DNA from: Bolinopsis microptera
Taxonomy: Eukaryota > Ctenophora > Tentaculata > Lobata > Bolinopsidae
Direction of reading: 5' to 3'
Assembly: GCF_026151205.1 (NCBI RefSeq)
Contig: NC_087075.1
Span: 10,896,303-10,960,302 of the forward strand
DNA: 64,000 bases
The notes under the pieces are model-generated. The model was given only the letters and a program-made list of their open reading frames with translations, was not told the DNA's origin and ran no database searches. Shown here in pieces: positions 12,683 to 22,588 of this stretch. Position 1 is the stretch's first letter; each line of letters starts with the position of its first letter. Made by a program: the position numbers and the translations under genes.

Positions 12683-13608
12683 TACTGTCTTCTGAGGGAT
12701 GAACATTCGGTTAGCCTCCTGTATTTTATGTAATAACTGTTGCCATAGCTGATCCCCTTGGTTTAATAACTCTGGGGCCGAACGAAGATGTTGACAGTTA
12801 GTCTCGATTGCATTTGACCATCTTTTCCAGTCTGCATTTTTCCAGTCCATACACACTCTGGGGACAGTGTCTGATTTTGGGATCCCTCTGCAGATTTCTT
12901 GAAGCACCGGATAGTGACCTCTTCTTGGGGCACCTGAAAATAATTCAACATCTTTATCCATCCACTGATTTCCCAACTTTGAGATGATGGGGCCTTCGGC
13001 TAACACTAAGTCAATAACACTTCCTCCATTTGTACAGACAAATGTGCAGTTAGTAAGTCGTATGGTGAGCAGAGAGTTAGGGTTTCCTTTTCGACGTAGT
13101 CTAGAAGCTTCTTTCCTCGCTGCGTGGTAACATGATCTCCCCAGTCATGATGTCTTGCATTAAAGTCTCCATATGTGAGAAGAGAGTTGAATTTATATTT
13201 AGCCTTATATTCTCTTGCTTTATCAATGTGGGCCAGAAGTCCTTCAAATTTTCTTATGGAATCATTAGAGTTATTGCAAGGTTTGCAATAAACTGATCCC
13301 ACCAAATATCTCTTTCCTTCAACTTTTATTTGGCACCAAACAGCATCAACTTCTTCTACGTTAAGGTCATAGACCAACTCTGGATGTAGTGAAGGATCAA
13401 TGACGAGCGCTACCCCAGCTGTCCCTTTATTTATGTCCCCAGCTTTATGAAATACCTTTTTATTAAGGAAACTTCCGTCTGATTGAGTCCAAGAGCTTGT
13501 TTCTTGAACCGCCATCAAGAGTATCTCATTTTCGTAGATAAACTTGTCAAGTGTCATCTCGGAGTTAGTTGACATCTTTGCTATATTTATTTGGCCAAAG
13601 ATCATAAT

Positions 13609-15141
13609 CTACTGTTGGGTAATGGGTTGTGTGGGTGATTTTGAACATTTGTTTGGTTGCATGTTGAGTTTCATGACAATATTTTGGTATGTTGAACAAT
13701 CTCTGTTTGTAGCTACATGGCCAAAGACATCACAATTAATACAGTAGTCTCTTCGGTTACTCTTGCATTGATAGGAGTGGTGATTGTCTCCACATTTGCT
13801 ACATGTTGCATGGTTTTGGGTACAAAGTTTAGCAACATGGCCAAACCTGTAACAATTGTAGCATTGGATGATTCTCCTTCTCGGCTTATACTCTTCCGCA
13901 GTATAAATTACCTGTCCGAGCTTTAACCCGTTTCCTAAGCATTTCTCATAGTCTTCCTTAGTCTGAAAGTTGATATTAAGAGTTTTCAGAGAAATGTTGT
14001 CCCGTGTCACAAATCTTTTTGCCCTAGCTCCTGGATAACACCTTTCCACAGAAATTGTTAGATCACTATCCTGGATGTTTGTGGGTACTCCTTTGAGAAT
14101 GACTGCCCAGCTTAGCTTTTCTAAGATCCTGCATTCTGTAGTCATGTTACTGTTTGCAAAGAAATCACCTTTCCATGATCCTTCTACTCTTATTGCATCT
14201 TCTTTAGATGTGAGCTCAATCATCAATGATCCACCTTTGGTGACAAATGTCGATTTTATGGCCATATCTTTAAAATATTTATTGAAGTTTCTCTTAATAG
14301 TTGCACTGTTTTTAAGATAATTTCTTGAGAGTCCTCTTGAGACTAGGACTGTCATGGAGTCATTAACAGTGGTTTCTGATGGCTGGTGAATGTAGTATTG
14401 TTTGCCCTCATATGTTTTATCTTTTGCTATGGTACTGAAAAGATCCAGGTTTGTGTGTCTTGTAGAAACACCTTGATGTCCAATTGCAGTTCTCTTGAAC
14501 TCTACTCTGTTCATCTCTTTAAGGATGCTTTTATGTTCCTCCGTTATGTTATGCAGTGTGCGAAGTGCTTCATCCATGCCACTGTCGGCTTGTGGGTCTG
14601 AGGGTACTTTGTTAATCAAGGGAACCCCCTTAGCAAACAAATTTCCCATATTCTCCGTTAAATTCGTCTTTAGATATTCAAAGTGTTTCGTTTCACTCTC
14701 TCGTAAGTCTTTCATTTCAGCCTTCATTTGTGACATAGATCTTTCGATAGAGCAGATTGCAGAGTGTTGCGATGCTAATACATCAACTTGGTCACTCAGA
14801 GTTCTGTTGATGTCGACATTTTGTTCTGAACTACTGATATTTGAGTACAATGTCAATGGGTCAACCATCTCTTTATTACAAACTAGCCTATCTTGTGAGT
14901 CTACCTGAATATTTTTCTTTTTTTCCTCATCTCTTCTTTCAGGTGTTGAGGTTCGGATTGGACAACAAATTTTTTGCTGAACTGGAGGATTGAGGTCTGG
15001 TGTTTTGATTATAATAGAGTCTTCTAGATGTGTATTGGACTCAATGGATCTCAAGGACAGACTGCTGCTGAACATTCTGTCAGATTTGCTGCACAAGATA
15101 GAGAGGTTATCATATGTATCTGAAGCTGATACTTTCAACAC
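13609..15141 (-). CDS. Gag-like ORF1 protein of the Jockey-like element
   Basis: An intact 510-codon frame. The N-terminal half is polar and likely coiled-coil in part. The C-terminal third carries three zinc knuckles: CYNCYRFGHVAKLC, CSKCGDNHHSYQC and CINCDVFGHVATNRDC. The region before them (AVILKGVPTNIQDSDLTISV) resembles the RNA-binding fold upstream of knuckles in LINE gag proteins. Such proteins coat the element RNA. The stop is three bases from the ORF2 start, consistent with reinitiation. Although open, it belongs to an element whose ORF2 is dead. Confidence 0.8.
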   Translation of the reverse strand: MLKVSASDTYDNLSILCSKSDRMFSSSLSLRSIESNTHLEDSIIIKTPDLNPPVQQKICCPIRTSTPERRDEEKKKNIQVDSQDRLVCNKEMVDPLTLYSNISSSEQNVDINRTLSDQVDVLASQHSAICSIERSMSQMKAEMKDLRESETKHFEYLKTNLTENMGNLFAKGVPLINKVPSDPQADSGMDEALRTLHNITEEHKSILKEMNRVEFKRTAIGHQGVSTRHTNLDLFSTIAKDKTYEGKQYYIHQPSETTVNDSMTVLVSRGLSRNYLKNSATIKRNFNKYFKDMAIKSTFVTKGGSLMIELTSKEDAIRVEGSWKGDFFANSNMTTECRILEKLSWAVILKGVPTNIQDSDLTISVERCYPGARAKRFVTRDNISLKTLNINFQTKEDYEKCLGNGLKLGQVIYTAEEYKPRRRIIQCYNCYRFGHVAKLCTQNHATCSKCGDNHHSYQCKSNRRDYCINCDVFGHVATNRDCSTYQNIVMKLNMQPNKCSKSPTQPITQQ

Positions 15142-16099
15142 TACTATATAACAAATAATTTGAGGATGTCAAGTGAGGCCAGGAGCCCAATGTCCATGTG
15201 TTGCTAAAGATCAAAGATCTGTGGGGGTGTTGCAGGGTGTGTGAAGAGGTGCCACTGTCGGAGATGAAGCTCTAACCGAAGATGAGTAGATCATGGAACA
15301 CAACCTCATAAATCATCAGATCATCCAAATCCCCTCCCTTACCCCATCCCTTAAAGTCTATGTAACACATGGACTGCCGGCTTCTGGTTGGACACATCCT
15401 TGAATTATTTGTATTTTCTGTAGTTTTGGAGAGTATGATCTACTTGATATTGATTTATCGGAAAGTTCTTACACTATTGTTATGATATTGGAGAGTGTCT
15501 ATATAATGATAATGATAATGATATTGATTAATTTGAGTATGAGTTATTCTTTAGGATTGATTAGATTTTATATATTTATTTACTTGAATTTAGTATGAAT
15601 ATGAATTATTCTCTAAATTGACTTACTTATTGAACTATTCAAGTTTATTGTACCTTGACTCCTAGCCTTTTGTGGCAGGTTTGTCAAACAGACATGCCTG
15701 CCACAATGTTTCCTGTTCAAAGGAACCCCCATTTATCTCTACTGTCTTCACTCTGAAGCCTGTAGTTCATCTGCATCCCTCCCCGAACATAATAAATAAT
15801 CCAAAAGGAACCCTCCACCACCCCCACCCTCCACCACCCCCACCCACCCTCCCAAAACAGAACATGAATAGATCCATCCACCACCCCCACCCACCCTCCC
15901 CAAACAAAGCATGAATAGATCCATCTACCACCCCCACCCACCCCCCCTATCATGTCACCATATGTCTTATTATTTAATTAATTATTTCATTAAATTACCT
16001 TTCAGTTTCAACATGCAAATCAATGAAATTTTCAAGTGTCTCTCAACATCAATTCCCTGGCTTCAACTCATTACCACCAGACCACCACCCATGATCTAT
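15142..16099. other. Spacer between two retroelements with hairpin and C-rich repeat
   Basis: No gene is seen. A stem TTGTGGCAGG/CCTGCCACAA lies at about 15669-15706. A CCACCCCCAC-type tandem repeat with AACATGAATAGATCCATC spacers occupies about 15812-15948. The first part may be the 5' UTR of the Jockey-like element. Confidence 0.4.
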
Positions 16100-16159
16100 A
16101 TATTTCAGGCGAAGCTGACTCGATGAAAGTGGCACCTCGGAGGCACCTGGCACACCCCC

Positions 16160-18178
16160 ATGATCTTGTTTTCCGTGAATATGGTATTAAAGAAAGACAC
16201 CAACACCAAGACCGCAGCAACCCCCAACCGTACAGCAAAGGATATAGCAAAGGACCCAGCCAAAAAGGCCCCGAAGAAAGCCACCAAATCAGGAGAAACC
16301 TCGAAACCGGACATCAGGTATGATAAATGTCCCTGTGGAACTAGTGATAAAACCTCATGGATTATTGATTGTACCTCTTGCCCTCAAACCTGGCACAGCA
16401 ATTGTTGTAATCTAAAAGGTATTTCCGAACAGTTTGTTACACAGATAGAGGATTGGCTCTGTCCGCTTTGTTTCAGTGCCCCTGGCGTGACCATCCGTAA
16501 CAACCAACAGATCGAGACTTTACTTCTTAATATGTCTAATCTGAGGAATAAAAACATTGATCTTGAAGAAACTGTCATGAAAATGGAGGAGAAACTAACT
16601 TCGCTGATATCCAACACAAACGATCTTGGAGCTACCACCAAGACCATTTCTGAGAGAATACTCAAGCTAGGAGACATTGAGCTACATATTCAACATCGGA
16701 CCCTCCAAGAAGGTCAGGTTGATGAGAAACTTAAAACTATGAAAAATCAGATCACTGAGCTTCAGTCTAGTATGGATGACCTTAAGAAATCAACTGCCTC
16801 CTCAAGCAGCCCTCAAATCACCCAAGCACCATCAAGCTCTCAGCCCTGGGTCCATCCTAGTCGTGTCACACCACCCACCCACCCACTCACCTACCCACCC
16901 ACAGTTGTCCCTGAACCCACAACTACCATAGAGCACAATCAGAAAAGCTTCACCGACCTCAAACTAGAATTCATCAATGAAGATACAGCCTCAAATATCA
17001 CCACATCACTAGAGTCATTGTCATTTGTGTCTGAATCAGGCCGCTCAACTGTTGCATTCGGAGCTCCTTACACGTATACAGGTTCCAAATCTGGTGCCGA
17101 TGCAACCCCAATCCCCCTGGTGCTTCAGCCGATACTGGAGAAAATCAATGTCCTACAAAAGGAATTATTCTACCAACAGCACCCCACCTTCAAGTCACAT
17201 CCTGAGAGGCATCCTTCACCTCCTGTCATCAATTCATGTCTCATAAATAGGTACGAAGGCCCTAATAGTTCACTTCCCAGCCACTCAGACGACGAGCCCA
17301 CTATAGATGTCGAATCATCCATTTTCACACTGTCCCTCGGCCAAGAATGCTCCATCCAGTTCCTTGACAAAAAGTCTGGTGTCAAGTCTGACCTAACATC
17401 CACCCACCGATCACTCTATCATATGACAAGAAAATCACAAGACTTTTTCACTCATTCAATTCCAGAAGGTAACGTCACCCAGGACATCAGATATAGCCTC
17501 ACGTTCAGATCAGTTAACTGGAAGAACAAAAACTCTACAATCTTGATAGGAGATTCAAATACAGGAATGCTCAAGTTTGGGACTAATAAACGTAATACAT
17601 TTGGTGAACTCATGCCTGGCCTTAAAGAATGGGCGCCTATAATCAACAACATTGACCCTTACAGCTGTCAATCCTACAGCAATGTTGTTATCATGTGCGG
17701 GATAAATGATATAAAGCAACCTCAAAGTAACGTCAGAAGTGTATGTAGTTCGCTGTTAACAAAAATAAAAGAAATTAAGCTGCTGAACCCTAAATGTTTT
17801 GTTTATGTTTGCCCGCTGCTTCCTACTAAAATTGCTGATTTGAATAGAAAAGTTAACTTGTTTAATGAACTGCTGACGAACGGTCTTACATCTATGAGTT
17901 CTGGTGTTCAGAGTGTGCAAGGTTTTAATGGCTTTGCTGATCATTATGGCATGTTGGTCCATCAATTGTCCAAGACAGTTGATCGACAAAACAGGCCTGA
18001 CACGCTTCACCTTAACGAACTAGGTGCTAGGGTCCTTGCTGGCCTAATTAAACAAACCATATTTTCCAGGCTCCACCGAGGAGTTGATAAACGAAGAGGA
18101 CCGACTTGCAGAGTTGACGGGAGACCCTTCAGTTCAGTTGCCAGAGGAGGAGGCGGGTACAGTTACCAGGTATGGTAA
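16160..18178 (+). CDS. CR1-like ORF1: PHD finger plus SGNH esterase
   Basis: 672 codons from ATG 16160; the ATG at 16181 (MVLKKDTN) is an equally good start. After a Lys/Ala-rich N-terminus a PHD-type finger spans about residues 57-104 (CPCG...CTSC...HSNC...CPLC). A coiled coil follows (about 110-215), then a Pro/Ser/Thr-rich linker and an SGNH-hydrolase domain: GDSN (about 463, nucleophile Ser), CGIND (about 513) and DTLHLNELG (about 613, catalytic Asp/His). Such ORF1 proteins bind element RNA; the esterase may act on lipids or membranes. The stop codon overlaps the ORF2 start. Confidence 0.88.
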   Translation: MILFSVNMVLKKDTNTKTAATPNRTAKDIAKDPAKKAPKKATKSGETSKPDIRYDKCPCGTSDKTSWIIDCTSCPQTWHSNCCNLKGISEQFVTQIEDWLCPLCFSAPGVTIRNNQQIETLLLNMSNLRNKNIDLEETVMKMEEKLTSLISNTNDLGATTKTISERILKLGDIELHIQHRTLQEGQVDEKLKTMKNQITELQSSMDDLKKSTASSSSPQITQAPSSSQPWVHPSRVTPPTHPLTYPPTVVPEPTTTIEHNQKSFTDLKLEFINEDTASNITTSLESLSFVSESGRSTVAFGAPYTYTGSKSGADATPIPLVLQPILEKINVLQKELFYQQHPTFKSHPERHPSPPVINSCLINRYEGPNSSLPSHSDDEPTIDVESSIFTLSLGQECSIQFLDKKSGVKSDLTSTHRSLYHMTRKSQDFFTHSIPEGNVTQDIRYSLTFRSVNWKNKNSTILIGDSNTGMLKFGTNKRNTFGELMPGLKEWAPIINNIDPYSCQSYSNVVIMCGINDIKQPQSNVRSVCSSLLTKIKEIKLLNPKCFVYVCPLLPTKIADLNRKVNLFNELLTNGLTSMSSGVQSVQGFNGFADHYGMLVHQLSKTVDRQNRPDTLHLNELGARVLAGLIKQTIFSRLHRGVDKRRGPTCRVDGRPFSSVARGGGGYSYQVW

Positions 18179-21100
18179 CTTTCTCAAATAAGGAAAAATG
18201 CAGTCACTGCCTTAAGAGCTTATGTTTAGGTCAAAAATTTGTTGAATGTTTTAAATGTAATTGCATTATACATGAAAAATGTTTCAAAAACTCTGAAGCA
18301 ACCGTGATCAACTCAAATTACTTTTGTAGTCAGTGCAAAGCGCTAATCCTTAAACAGTACAACCCGTTTAAAGATATGATTAGTAAGTCGGATAACAATA
18401 ACAACGACCCCTTGATTCTGAAAATGTCACAAGTTCTAGAATATTGTAAGCCTTACTCCACCAACAAATTTAATAACGAACTTAGTGCCGATCTTCATAA
18501 AAATGGTGGCTCTTTCTTCCTGAATATCGACGGCAATAAAAGCAACTTCGACCATCTCATATCTGAATTAGAGTGCCTCAAACACAATTTCCCTATCATA
18601 GGCCTTGCCGAAACCAATATTAGCCCAGAAGAGAGTTCCGTTTACCCTATTAATGGATTCAATAGTTTCTACCAGACTACAATGCATAACAAATCGAAAG
18701 GAACGGGCGTTGCAGTTTATGTTCACAATGCTTTTAATGCAGTCGTTAATGTAGATGTATCAAACGTCACCAGTAATTTAGAAAGCCTCTTTGTGACTAT
18801 TCATCAAGAATCTAAAACTATAAACGTAGGAGTAATCTATAGACCCCCTAGTGGAGACATTGACGAGTTTCTCGCTGAGCTACAAGTAATTATGGGTAAA
18901 CTCCCAAAGTTAAATGTACATGTAATGGGTGATTTTAATATTAACCTCCATAACGGCAATAGAAGATGCACACAAGAATTAGAAAACATAATGCTCGGAT
19001 TAGGGTACTCACCAACGATATCTATCCAAACACACGAAAAGCCTGGATGTAAACCATCCTGTATTGATAATATTTTCACTAATGAAATCGAAAGCACGTT
19101 GTTTACAGGAACGTTGCAACTCAATGTTTCTCACCACCATGCCATCTTTCAAATCAATAGTTGTCTTAATTTTGTAGCTGATGAACCTAAACTTAAACAC
19201 GCACAATATTACGACTATAGCACCTCAAATGTAGACGCCTTTCTCACATCAATTGATAATGAACTACATACCAATCCTCCTGAAAACTTCAGTAGTTTCT
19301 GCACTACTTTTCAGAAGCACCTAGACGAGGCTTTCAAACTTGACAAACCGAAATTATCTAAACGTAACGCTTTGAACAACCCATGGATTACTAGTGGTAT
19401 TGTTACCTCAATTCGAACGAAAGACTCGCTCTATGATTTGTGGAAAAAGTCTCAGAAGAAAAAATGTTTATTGCTAACTAATAATAATAATATTAAACGC
19501 GAGGAGTGTAATTGCCTCACTTGTATGAATATAGCAAAAAGATACCTTGAATATAAGGATTACAGGAAGCATCTCAAGGTACTTATTGACCGTGTCAAGA
19601 AGAATCATTATGCAGGTAAATTAACTGACTGCTCTGGTGATAGTAAGAAAACGTGGGAAATCATAAACACTATTCGTGGAAAATCCAGGCGTGAAATAAA
19701 GCCATGTTTTATCCTTAACGATCAAAAAATAATAAATCGTAGGATGATTGCTAATGAATTCAATAAATATTTTCAGTCGATTGCATCCAAACTAAATGAA
19801 AATTATTCTGAAGATTATATAACCCTGGATGCAATTCCCTCATTCTCAAACTTCTTACCTAAAACCTGTGAGTCAAGTATATATCTAAGTGATTGTACAC
19901 AGTATGAAATTATAGATATTATTAATGAGTTCACAAATGGTAAATCTAGTGACATTCCAATTCACGTTATAAAAAAGTCTGCTAGAATAATATCTCCCTT
20001 TTTAGCCAAGCACTTTAACCATTGCATGCAACAGGGGATATTCCCAGATGAACTTAAATTAGGAAAGATAAGTCCCATCTATAAAAAAGATAATCAGGAA
20101 CTATTTGAAAACTATAGGCCAATATCAACCTTACCAGTATTTGGAAAAATTTTAGAGAAACTTATTTATAAACGTATGTACAGCTTCCTAATTGCTAAAA
20201 GAATCATTTATGAGAACCAATTTGGATTTAGAAAGGGTCACTCAACAAGCCACGCACTGAACTTATCTGTTAGCCATATCGAATCACACTTAAAAGACAG
20301 GAAACACGTTCTTGGAATTTTCATTGATTTAAGTAAGGCTTTCGACACGATATCTCACGAGAAGCTTTTATTCAAATTAAATAATTACGGAATTAGGGGC
20401 AACGCACTGAATTTGATAAAAAGTTACCTGTCAAACCGGAGCCAATATGTTCACGTCTTAAATGAAAACTCCGATAAACTTCCTGTTGAGTGGGGAGTTC
20501 CCCAAGGCTCTGTTCTTGGTCCCTTACTATTCCTCCTGTATATAAATGACCTATGCAACGTATCTAATAAAGGCAAGTTTATCTTATTTGCTGACGACAC
20601 TAACCTATTCGTTTCTGCAGACTCGAAAAAAGACGTTTATAATGTAGCTAACGATATTCTTTCGTCTATTTCTAGATACATGAAATGTAATCTACTACAT
20701 ATTAACGCTAAGAAGAGCTGTTATATGTATTTCTCCCCAAACAAACGTGTAAATGAATCGTCTACATGCAGTACACCCGATGATTTAAATCTCTCCATAG
20801 ACGGCTCCATAATAATACGTGTTAAAACAACTAAGTTTCTAGGTGTGCTGATTGATGATAAACTGAACTGGAAACCTCACATCGAATCACTAAATAAGAA
20901 ACTAAGAAGTGCTTGTGGACGTATTTACCGCATAAAAAACTGTCTACCTATAAAACTGCACAAGCAGATATACCACACACTATTTGAATCACACCTTACG
21001 TTCGCCATCTCAGTATGGGGTGGTGTCTCTAACCAAGTTATCAACCCTGTATTCTTAACACAGAAGAGATGTATTAGAATAATTTTTGGAGATGCAAACT

Positions 21101-21672
21101 CATACCAAAACAAATTCAAAACATGTGCTCGTTCTAGACCTATTCAATGTAAAATACTGGGTAAATATGAGTCTAATGTTAATAACTCTGTTAATCCACG
21201 TATTAAACCATGTGCAAAGTGTGTCCGCTCTAAATCGGTAGTTCATAATAAACTTGTTAGACCCTTATGTTGTCAAAAACTAGGAGCTGAATTCTATTCC
21301 AAGGAATCAACCAAACCATTATTTAACAGTCATAAACTCCTTACTGTTCATAATCTTTACAAACTTCGTACTATAACTGAACTTTTTAAAATAGTGAAAT
21401 ATAGGGTACCCATATCTCTCTACTCTTTACTTAACATGTCTGAACTGAGGGATGACCGTCTAATACCACCAAAGCCAAGCCATAACTTTATTTATAAATC
21501 TTCTTGGCTTTGGAATCAATTCAAGGACTCCAATCCACAGAATAAACCTGACTTTGTGAACACATCCTGTAACTCAATCAAATCAAGGCTAAACCGATCT
21601 CTTCTAGATGCCCAAAGCAGGTTCGATAATGAGTGGCATAATGACAACTTTAACAGTTTTGGACCATGCTAG
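18172..21672 (+). CDS. CR1-like ORF2: zinc finger, EEP endonuclease, reverse transcriptase
   Basis: 1166 codons. The N-terminus has a treble-clef-like finger (CSHC, CFKC, HEKC, CSQC; residues 10-55). The APE-type endonuclease follows: GLAETNIS, VIYRPPSG, VMGDFNINL, SCIDNIFTN and SHHHAIF, where SDH is more usual. The RT has RPISTLPVFGK, FIDLSKAFDTI, GVPQGSVLGPLLF and FADDTNLF (about residues 805-812). A C-terminal Cys-rich patch lies near CAKCVRS. The start ATG lies inside the last codons of ORF1 (ATGGTAA), giving a 7-nt overlap and suggesting coupled reinitiation. It is apparently intact. Confidence 0.92.
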   Translation: MVTFSNKEKCSHCLKSLCLGQKFVECFKCNCIIHEKCFKNSEATVINSNYFCSQCKALILKQYNPFKDMISKSDNNNNDPLILKMSQVLEYCKPYSTNKFNNELSADLHKNGGSFFLNIDGNKSNFDHLISELECLKHNFPIIGLAETNISPEESSVYPINGFNSFYQTTMHNKSKGTGVAVYVHNAFNAVVNVDVSNVTSNLESLFVTIHQESKTINVGVIYRPPSGDIDEFLAELQVIMGKLPKLNVHVMGDFNINLHNGNRRCTQELENIMLGLGYSPTISIQTHEKPGCKPSCIDNIFTNEIESTLFTGTLQLNVSHHHAIFQINSCLNFVADEPKLKHAQYYDYSTSNVDAFLTSIDNELHTNPPENFSSFCTTFQKHLDEAFKLDKPKLSKRNALNNPWITSGIVTSIRTKDSLYDLWKKSQKKKCLLLTNNNNIKREECNCLTCMNIAKRYLEYKDYRKHLKVLIDRVKKNHYAGKLTDCSGDSKKTWEIINTIRGKSRREIKPCFILNDQKIINRRMIANEFNKYFQSIASKLNENYSEDYITLDAIPSFSNFLPKTCESSIYLSDCTQYEIIDIINEFTNGKSSDIPIHVIKKSARIISPFLAKHFNHCMQQGIFPDELKLGKISPIYKKDNQELFENYRPISTLPVFGKILEKLIYKRMYSFLIAKRIIYENQFGFRKGHSTSHALNLSVSHIESHLKDRKHVLGIFIDLSKAFDTISHEKLLFKLNNYGIRGNALNLIKSYLSNRSQYVHVLNENSDKLPVEWGVPQGSVLGPLLFLLYINDLCNVSNKGKFILFADDTNLFVSADSKKDVYNVANDILSSISRYMKCNLLHINAKKSCYMYFSPNKRVNESSTCSTPDDLNLSIDGSIIIRVKTTKFLGVLIDDKLNWKPHIESLNKKLRSACGRIYRIKNCLPIKLHKQIYHTLFESHLTFAISVWGGVSNQVINPVFLTQKRCIRIIFGDANSYQNKFKTCARSRPIQCKILGKYESNVNNSVNPRIKPCAKCVRSKSVVHNKLVRPLCCQKLGAEFYSKESTKPLFNSHKLLTVHNLYKLRTITELFKIVKYRVPISLYSLLNMSELRDDRLIPPKPSHNFIYKSSWLWNQFKDSNPQNKPDFVNTSCNSIKSRLNRSLLDAQSRFDNEWHNDNFNSFGPC

Positions 21673-22588
21673 ATTATTGATAAAAACGTGGAATTTATGT
21701 AAACAAATACTTAATTACTTAAATATTGCCGTTTCCGTACGGCGCTATACGTAATATATGTTAAAAGCGCGCCGCAGCTACTCCCTACCTCAACATTTGC
21801 GCGGGTTTCTTAAGCGCGCACGTACGTTTATTCTTGGCCGTTAATCAGACCCATGACATAACGCTATAGGTGGCAGTGACTGTAATTTTCTTCAACAATT
21901 ACTGAATTATCCATCCATAAAGTGATTTACAAAATGACACCTAAACCTCGTGTTTCGGTGTTCACTTAAACGGTACTTGGCGGCTGAACTGTGGTGTCTG
22001 ACGTTTGCAGCTAGATCGGACTCTGCATGATATTGTATTAGCAAATTTGTATAGTGTATAATTGTTTAGTGTTTATAATACTCTGCAACCTGGTAGCACG
22101 GCTGACACAAAAACAAAATGTTGGCCTGGCTTGTGCATAACCAAGTAAATAACACGCACTCCGATAAAAGCCGTCTGGAGAAACTCCGCAAAATGTTCAT
22201 TGTAGTCAACGGGCACAAAGAAGCACTACTAGCAATTGTGTCCTTTACCCTCCTACATAATTTGAACATTTTTGTGGCTAACTCATTGAACAACATCTGA
22301 ATTAAAATGTGTCTAGTATTAAAAGATTCAGTAAGTAATTTTTTCATGTACGCTGTACACTGTAGTTAGTAAATCAAATCAAACTTTTTCGATCAGCCGC
22401 GCGCTGAACCAGTGTTGCACTAGGTAAAAATTGTGTATATTTTGTTCATTTTTGAGTGTAAATTAATTTATTAATTTATCACAAATTATTTTATTATAAT
22501 ATAACCACTTATGTGAAATGGTTATTTTGACTTTAAATATTTGAACTAAATATGAATTGATTGTGGGTATAAAATAAAATTTGTTTTA
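21673..22588 (+). other. Probable CR1-like 3' UTR and spacer
   Basis: No coding signal. GC-richer patches with GCGCGC occur at 21765-21825; the rest is AT-rich up to the converging ORF at 22589. The element boundary cannot be placed from sequence alone. Confidence 0.35.

Larger units (their letters stand above)
9194..13605 (-). pseudogene. Broken ORF2 (endonuclease-RT) of the Jockey-like element
   Basis: The pieces in order on the minus strand are 13006-13605 (EEP endonuclease: VQETSSW, GDFNARHHDWG), 12683-13006, about 11163-11845, and 9194-10984 (RT: RPISISSYFGK, GLPQGAVLSPLLF, KFADDGTLM). The C-terminal cluster is CRFCNSFIDSPVHQLLLC. The frame changes near 13070. The other gaps are two insertions, and reading across their empty sites keeps frame, which indicates one original ORF. 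The FADD catalytic motif is intact. The enzyme would have nicked target DNA and primed reverse transcription there. Confidence 0.85.
9194..15141 (-). mobile_element. Jockey-like non-LTR retrotransposon, inactivated
   Basis: Read on the minus strand, the order is gag-like ORF1 (13609-15141), then ORF2 with endonuclease, RT and a C-terminal Cys/His cluster (to 9194). ORF1 stops three bases before the ORF2 ATG, as in two-ORF LINEs. ORF2 is broken by a frameshift near 13070, a TA-flanked DNA transposon at 11846-12682 and a SINE-like insert at about 10985-11162. The clade (Jockey-like) is inferred from three CCHC knuckles in ORF1 and the ORF2 layout. The 5' end upstream of 15141 and the 3' tail were not defined. 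Confidence 0.85.
16100..21672 (+). mobile_element. CR1-like non-LTR retrotransposon, near intact
   Basis: There are two long open frames in tandem: ORF1 (16160-18178), with a PHD finger, coiled coil and SGNH esterase, and ORF2 (18172-21672), with a zinc finger, EEP endonuclease and RT. The esterase in ORF1 is a known feature of CR1/L2-type elements. No internal stop was found, so this copy is young. The element's exact ends were not defined: no poly(A) or target duplication was identified downstream, where 3' UTR sequence probably continues past 21672. Confidence 0.88.

Noticed and set aside
13544-14908. Plus-strand open frames opposite the Jockey-like ORFs
   Set aside because: Shadows of the minus-strand gag and endonuclease frames, whose zinc knuckles and GDFN motif make the strand clear.
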